NCBI RefSeq assembly: GCF_022605165.1
Contig: NC_063075.1
Span: 2,108,001-2,172,000 of the forward strand
Length of the DNA stretch: 64,000 nt
Reading direction: 5' to 3'
Source of the DNA: Purpureocillium takamizusanense
Taxonomy: Eukaryota; Ascomycota; Sordariomycetes; Hypocreales; Ophiocordycipitaceae
In this document: positions 58,615 to 64,000 of the stretch, in pieces
Layout of the letters: every line of letters starts with the position of its first letter
How positions within the stretch are numbered: position 1 is the first letter of the stretch
Program-made: the position numbers and the translations under genes
The notes under the pieces: model-generated
What the model was told of the DNA's origin: nothing
What the model saw: only the letters and a program-made list of their open reading frames with translations
Databases searched by the model: none

Positions 58615-59390
58615 TTACAAGACAGCCGTGCACTCAATCTCGACGTCGGTGTTGAGCGGCAGCGTCTTGACGGCAACGCACCTGCAAACCAGCATCAGTC
58701 AGCACTCATCGAATTCATGACGAAGAAGAATACAAGAATCGCAGCAAGCAATCAAGAAACGGGGGGGAAGGGAAGGAAAACGCACGTCCGGCAGGGCTTG
58801 ACGTCGCCCCAGTAGGTCGAGTAGACCTCGTTCATCTTGGCAAAGTCGTCCATGTTGGCGAGCCAGACGTTGACCTTGACGACCTTGTCGAGGGTGGTGC
58901 CGGCGGCCTCGAGGATGGCCTTGAGGTTCTTGATGCACTGGTGCTGTGGGGGTTGTCAGCCGTCATGGTCGTCGTCATCTGTGGCCGCCCGAACGGGGGT
59001 GGGTGGCCTCTGCATCGACAGCATGCAAGCGACGGTGGTGGTGGTGGTGGTGATGGATGGCGGGGTAGCTCTCGCTGGTCTGCTACCCCGCCATGCCACA
59101 CGCGCAGCGGTGCAACGCACGCAAGCACGCATGCACGCGCCCTCCTCCTCATCACCACCACAACCACCACGCAACGACGCACGCATTGCCGTCATGCGGA
59201 ATTGGATTGTGGAATGCACGTTACGTACCGTGTGGGCCTGGATGTCGCCGTCAATGAGCTTGCCCGTCTCGGCGTCCATGGGGACGGCGCCGGAGACGAA
59301 GACCATGCCGTTGGCCTTGATGGCCTGGCTGTAGATGCCCGGCAGCGGCGGGGGCGCGTTCTTGGTGAGGACGGGCTCCTTGGTGGCCAT
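58615..59390 (-). CDS. RidA/YjgF/UK114-family imine deaminase (Mmf1/Hmf1-like)
   Basis: Three exons (introns 58944-59228 and 58682-58784) give 128 aa, the standard size. The order of motifs is [41 protein letters not shown] (joined across intron 1), [20 protein letters not shown], and [13 protein letters not shown], with the imine-binding Arg106 present, then VEIECTAVL. No mitochondrial presequence is visible, so it is more like cytosolic Hmf1 than Mmf1. RidA hydrolyses 2-aminoacrylate and other enamine/imine by-products of PLP dehydratases and amino-acid oxidases, which gives a direct chemical link to the nearby D-serine dehydratase. Intron 1 is unusually long (285 bp) and repetitive. Confidence 0.92.
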
Positions 59391-59530
59391 TTTGTCTGGC
59401 GTTTTTTTGGTTTGAAGAAGAGGAGGGAAGAGGAACTTGGGGTTGGAGAGACAATGGAGGAGAGATCGGGCCGTGTTTCTACGTGTGCGCGAGAGGCGGC
59501 GGGCCCTTTTTAAATGGCACCTGGATCCTC

Positions 59531-59556
59531 CATCCATCCATCCATCCATCCATCCA
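59531..59556 (+). repeat. (CATC)n tetranucleotide microsatellite
   Basis: Six and a half uninterrupted CATC units, about 140 bp upstream of the RidA start codon, probably in its promoter or leader. Confidence 0.9.
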
Positions 59557-61279
59557 GCCTCCTCCTCGTCTGTCACCATTAGTTACTTGCTACCCGAATT
59601 TGCTAGGTTAGGTAAGGTAAGGTACCCAAGGCACCAAGGTAGGTACGGCTGCTACCTTGGGTCGCTTGAGTGAGGGGACCCATTCCACGCCTCCATATCT
59701 GTTAGGTCACTGGCGGCGGGAAACACATTCAGAGGAGACTGACGGGTGGGATGCCCGCCAAAACGAGCGCTGGTGAGCAGCGTCATTGGCTGTTTTAAAG
59801 CAGTGGACGACGTCTCCAGGAGGGGCAGCCAAGGGGGGGCCGGGGCTCGACGGCGTCAACCCCGCCAGTCCTAGTAGAGACGCCAGAGGCAAGAGAGAGA
59901 AATTATTCGTGCGTGAGTCTCGTTGCCCATCTGCGTTTTGGCTGACCCCCATCCAGGCAATCAATCCCTGATCCCCTTGTCCGGCTTGCATGGAGCTCCT
60001 CGCTCTGGGGGTCAAACCCCCCACCAACACTTTCGTCTCTATCTGCTCGCTTTCCCCCTCCCCCCTCCCTCCCCCACGCAGGAGTGCAAACCTAGCGCCT
60101 GAAGGATCACGACGCTGATGTCCATTGATTGACTGACCCGTCCCTGGGCCCAAGGCCCCGGGAATCTAGGTGCAGGCAAACTCCCCTCGTGGCACGACGC
60201 GGCCAGCCCGGCTGCTGACGTCGGCTAGCCCCATCCATCATGGAATCTCAATCCCTCACCACCCATGTTCTCGACTGCGGTGCATCGGGACACGAGTTCA
60301 GACGACGACCCTGGGGCCTGGGCCGACCGACCGCATCTGCTTCCATGTCTCCCCCACGATCAGGAAGCGGGGCCGCGACACCATTTGCTCTCCAGCCGGC
60401 CAGCCCCCCATCCAGAAGCATCAAAGCAATCAGCGACACACCGGCCGGCAGCCACTGTGGGGTTTAGTGCCATGGAAACCCCCTCCCCGAACTAAAGATC
60501 AACATCCCTGGGCCCCCTCTCTGCCTGCCTTGCGGAAGCTGGCACCGCACCGCCGCCTGACAGATACAGATACGGCGCATGGCAGTGGCTGTGGAGTCTG
60601 CTCGACGCTACGAGCACCAAATGCAGCACCTGGTCCACGCTTTCTCCAGACTGACAACTGGGTCATCAGCCGTTTAAACCGCTCTTTCTCCAGGCATTCT
60701 TCCCCAGATAACGGACCCAGTGCGGCAAAGAGATGCCGGAGGGGGAGGAGAGAGCAGCTTCGTAATGACGATGGTCGCGCAGATTGAGGGGCCCCGCCTC
60801 CCCGATATCGTCGCTGGCTGCGGCTCGCTCGCTCGCTCGCCCGCGCATTCTGTCTGGCCTGGCCTGGCTTTCGCGACGGCACTACGTATTGCCACGACTA
60901 GCGACCGACCACCAAGGCCAGGGCGCCCGGCGGGCTAGATCTGCTATCGGGGGGCTGCCGTCCACCTTGCCCAAAATGAGCTGCAGTGGCTGACCGCGGA
61001 ACCATGGCTGGAGCGAATAGCGTTCCCCGGATGGCGGTGCATGGGGGAACACACACACACACACACGCTCACAGACGCAGCACACGCGCGATACCAGCAC
61101 CAACCCAGCCTTGCTCTTGCTATTCCCCAAGGCCCTGCCCCTTCTCCCCTTCCCGCCGAGCTACCCCAGGGCCGCAGTTCACCGATGGCTAAATAAAGGG
61201 GATGCTCGCCGGGGACGTCATGTCCTGATAACCACCTTGACCAGAGCTCGCATAACCCCCATCCAGTGCTGCTCGCGAG

Positions 61280-61286
61280 TATAAAC
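61280..61286 (+). promoter_or_regulatory. TATA box of the MFS transporter gene
   Basis: TATAAAC, about 190 bp upstream of the ATG at 61474. Confidence 0.55.
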
Positions 61287-61473
61287 TTGGCCCGTCGCCC
61301 AGGCCATCGCTCACCCTGAGACATCTGCCTCTCTTGGTTCTGCCCCCCTGTTGCAACGTCCCCTTCATCCACGTTACACCAGACTCTCTCCTCCGCCCAC
61401 GGCTCTGCCCCAGATCGCTCTTGGCACTCACTCGGAGCATCGCGACAAGAGCTCGGCGTGAACAGAGAGCATC

Positions 61474-63150
61474 ATGGCCGCCAACAGGGACGATGTCGAT
61501 GCCGTGGCCAGCGCTCAGGGCAAAGGCGGCGAGGACATTGACCACATCGAGAGTGGCCCCAAGGACGGCATGGTTGCCGACACGGCTCGCGTGCTCGACC
61601 CTGTTGCCGAGCGAAAGCTCGCCTTCAAGTTTGACATTCGTCTGTTGCCTGTCCTGGCCGTCATGTGTAGGCATCCCCGAGCGCCTCCAATCTGCCATCG
61701 AGCACCGGCGCTGACTACGTGACAGACCTCTTCAACGCCCTCGACAAGGGCAATCTCAGCAACGCCCAGACCAACGGCCTCAGCAAGAGTATGTGCATGC
61801 GCTCGTGATGCCTCACCACCCGCCTCCGCCTCCGCCTCCGATCCAACCATGCCCAAATCGTGTTGTACGCGCGATGCTGACCGCTGATGCTTAGACCTAA
61901 ACTTCAAGGACGGCCAGTACAACCTCGTCGTGTCCATCTTCTTCGTGCCCTTTGTCGTCTTCGCGCCGCCCCTGGCCATGCTCGGCAAGAAATACGGCCC
62001 CGCGCGCTCGCTCCCGGTCATGATGTTCACCTTTGGCACCATGACGCTGTGCACCGCAGCGACGCAAAACTTTGGTGGCATCTTCGCCGTCCGCTGGTTC
62101 CTCGGCATGGCCGAGGCCGCCTTCTTCCCCATGGTCATCTACTACCTAACCACCTTCTACCGCCGTGGCGAGCTCGCGCGGCGCCTTGCCGTCTTTTACG
62201 CCGCGTCCAACATCGCCAACGCCTTCAGTGGCTTGCTCGCCTTTGGCGTCTTCCACATTAAGAGCAGCATGTTTGCCTGGCGCTACCTGTTCCTCATCGA
62301 GGGCTCCGTCACCGTGCTCTTCGCCGTCTTTGCGTTCTGGTACCTGCCCAAGAGCGCCGCCGAGGCCAAGTTCCTCAACGAGGAGGAGCGCGCCCTTGCC
62401 TTTCACCGCATCCAGGTCGATTCCTCGTCCGTTGTCGCCGAGGAGTTCAACCTGCGCGACTCGCTCAAGGTCTTCACCTACCCATCGTCGTACGCTTTCC
62501 TCGCCATCGAAGTCTGCCTCGGCGTGCCGCTCCAGTCCGTCGCGCTCTTCTTGCCGCAGATTATCCAGCGCCTTCAGTACTCGACGGTCAAGACCAACCT
62601 CTACACCGTTGCCCCCAACGTCACCGGCGCAGTCATGCTCCTCGTGCTCGCCTTTGCGTCCGACCACGTACGCCTTCGTTTCCCCTTCATCGTCCTGGGC
62701 TTCGTCTTCACCCTCACCGGCTTCGTCATCTACGCCGCCATCACCGACGTCACCGAGTCGCTGCAGCTCGCCTACTTCGCCACCTTTATGATGTGCTGGG
62801 GCACGTCGGCGCCGTCGGTGCTCCTCTCGACGTGGTACAACAACAACATCGCCCACGAGGGCCGCCGCGTCACGCTGACGTCGGTGGGCGTCCCCCTGGC
62901 CAACGTCATGGGCCTCGTCGCGAGCAACATCTTCCGGGAGCACGACGCCCCCAAGTACCTACCCGCGCTCATCACGGCCGCCTGCTTCGGCGTGTGCGGC
63001 GCCACCATCGCCTGCCTCTTGGGCGTGTACATGCTGTTCGACAACAAGCGGCGAGACCGCAAGGCCGGCGTCAAGATTGACGCGCGGGACATTCCCACGC
63101 AGAGGTTGCGCGACGGGCCGAGCGTGCCTGAGTTTAGGTGGTTCCTGTAG
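61474..63150 (+). CDS. MFS transporter, anion:cation symporter (Dal5/Tna1-like) family
   Basis: Three exons (introns 61667-61725 and 61789-61894) give 503 aa. The N-terminus AERKLAFKFDIRLLPVLAVM is joined to YLFNALDKGNLSNAQTNGL and then NLNFKDGQYNLVVSIFFV across the two introns, as in the family. Later landmarks are RWFLGMAEAAFFPMVIYYL, FYRRGELARRLAVFYAAS, WRYLFLIEGSVTVLFAV, KTNLYTVAPNVTGA, and the C-terminal PEFRWFL. Twelve membrane helices are expected. The intact KTNLYTVAPN block shows what the broken relative at 23.09 kb has lost. The substrate is an organic anion or small nutrient, not predictable. It is divergent from RidA. Confidence 0.92.
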
Positions 63151-64000
63151 ACGGAGGAAAGATGCTTGTTTTGTACAAAGTGGGATGGTAGCCCCTGGGC
63201 AAGTAGATGAGCGATTCTGGATTTGGTTCAAATGAATAGTCAATTCTGGTTTAGATCCTGTGAGTGCCCATCCTCTGCGGCCAGTATCCAAGCTTTTTCC
63301 AACGTGAACATCCTCCCAACACTGTATTGCTGCCGTGAGGACAGGCTCCATCATGCCCCGAACGAAGCGAGAGCAACCGACTACATCTTCATATATTTGG
63401 GAACTCGAGGTGGCACAGCAACGAGATGGTCATGAAAAGATGCCGACGGTGTCCCGTATCCTACTTGGTTTTTGTTTTCTTGAGGATCTTTGCGTGTGAA
63501 CTACAGTATAAAAAGGCGACCCAGACGCCCGAACCCCCTCCGAATTGACTCCCGCTCTCTATACAAGCGACATACCAGATCGCACCCGTGCCAAGGAAAA
63601 TATGAACCGGCCACCGTTTCCGCCCACCAGGGAAGCAGACCGACAGGACTAATAGAAAGGGATGAAGAACGAAAAGAGAAGAAAAGAATAGAATGGAAAA
63701 AAGAGCTGGCGTTTCCCTGGCCAAGCTCCATATGCGTCGTTTCACGTGAAATTTTTTTTATGTAGTATATATCCCCTCAGTCCCCGCAGTGGCCCTGTAT
63801 ACGGGAGCTCGTGCGTCAGTATATCATGAACTGGCTAATAAATAGCAGGATTGATAAAACCACGACCGGCTGGCTTGTACACGCGGCTTGTTGTAGAGTA
63901 CGCGCGGTGGGAAAGGACTGATTGACTGGAGAAAAGGAGGGAGGAAGGGGTGAGTTGGTGGGTGAGTGGACTCGAGGGACTTACGGAGCTGGCGTTGGGA
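63151..64000. other. Right-edge non-coding sequence
   Basis: 850 bp after the MFS stop codon. It is AT-richer near 63700-63850 and may contain the 3' UTR of a minus-strand gene lying beyond the window, but no coding exon can be supported. Confidence 0.4.

Larger units (their letters stand above)
59391..61473. other. Long divergent intergenic region (RidA / MFS) with simple repeats
   Basis: About 2.1 kb. It has a (CATC)n run at 59531-59556, a perfect 9-bp inverted repeat (CCAAGGTAG at 59634-59642 with CTACCTTGG at 59652-59660) inside an AGGTA-rich tract, and an (AC)n run at 61049-61066. No gene is supported. Confidence 0.5.

Noticed and set aside
59585..59630. Telomere-like TTAGG repeats
   Set aside because: The units are irregular GGTTA/GGTAA, not TTAGGG arrays, and coding genes follow on both sides.
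62146..62943. 265-codon open frame on the minus strand
   Set aside because: Antisense to the MFS transporter, Glu/Asp/Gly/Val-rich composition typical of a reverse-strand shadow.

Overview
The window is a piece of a filamentous ascomycete genome (Pezizomycotina; Hypocreales-like, species not determinable from sequence alone). The evidence is split genes with introns mostly of 47-222 bp (GT donor, CTRAC-type branch point, YAG acceptor), fungus-specific families (Zn2Cys6 regulators, SAT4/PTH11-like membrane proteins, LaeA-like methyltransferase, NmrA-like proteins, GPI-anchored Ser/Thr-rich protein), GC-rich coding DNA, and intergenic tracts rich in TACGTA and TACCTACC motifs. I placed splice junctions by hand from frame continuity and family motifs, and every multi-exon model given without a caveat sums to a whole number of codons.

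Layout. 1-4.0 kb: 5' part of the TOR kinase gene (minus strand, running off the left edge), divergent from rtf2. 4.1-7.5 kb: a Zn2Cys6 regulator and a small secreted protein gene. 7.5-9.8 kb: non-coding, with a 255-bp MITE bounded by perfect 34-bp inverted repeats. 9.8-13.8 kb: a C2H2 zinc-finger protein and a SAT4/rhodopsin-type membrane protein. 15.4-26.5 kb: an accessory block without a backbone synthase, made of an O-methyltransferase, an alpha/beta-hydrolase, a Zn2Cys6 regulator, a broken allantoate-permease-type MFS gene, an aldo/keto reductase and a D-amino-acid oxidase. 27.5-31.0 kb: a coiled-coil protein of unknown function and an intact anion:cation symporter-type MFS transporter. 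33.1 kb: a 16-cysteine metallothionein-like protein. 34.5-37.9 kb: RCC1 (Ran GEF) and Yip1, both housekeeping. 40.5-43.8 kb: a GPI-anchored wall protein, a small unknown protein and a LaeA-like methyltransferase. 45.8-49.9 kb: an NmrA-like protein and a Trf4/Cid14-type non-canonical poly(A) polymerase. 50.7-53.2 kb: a hexose-type sugar transporter with a GC-AG intron and a long (AG)n tract in another intron. 54.4-63.2 kb: D-serine dehydratase, a DapA-family 2-keto-acid aldolase, a RidA imine deaminase and another MFS transporter.

How the genes may work together (inference). Two parts of the window converge on D-amino-acid and imine chemistry. The D-amino-acid oxidase at 25-26 kb releases imino acids, and the D-serine dehydratase at 54-56 kb passes through 2-aminoacrylate. 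RidA, 2.6 kb from the dehydratase, hydrolyses such reactive imines, and the aldolase between them belongs to a family that commonly yields pyruvate, the dehydratase's end product. Flanking MFS carriers of the organic-anion type and a local Zn2Cys6 regulator beside the oxidase would fit nutrient scavenging, but co-regulation is untested. I saw no rRNA or tRNA gene, CRISPR array, PKS/NRPS gene or autonomous transposon.
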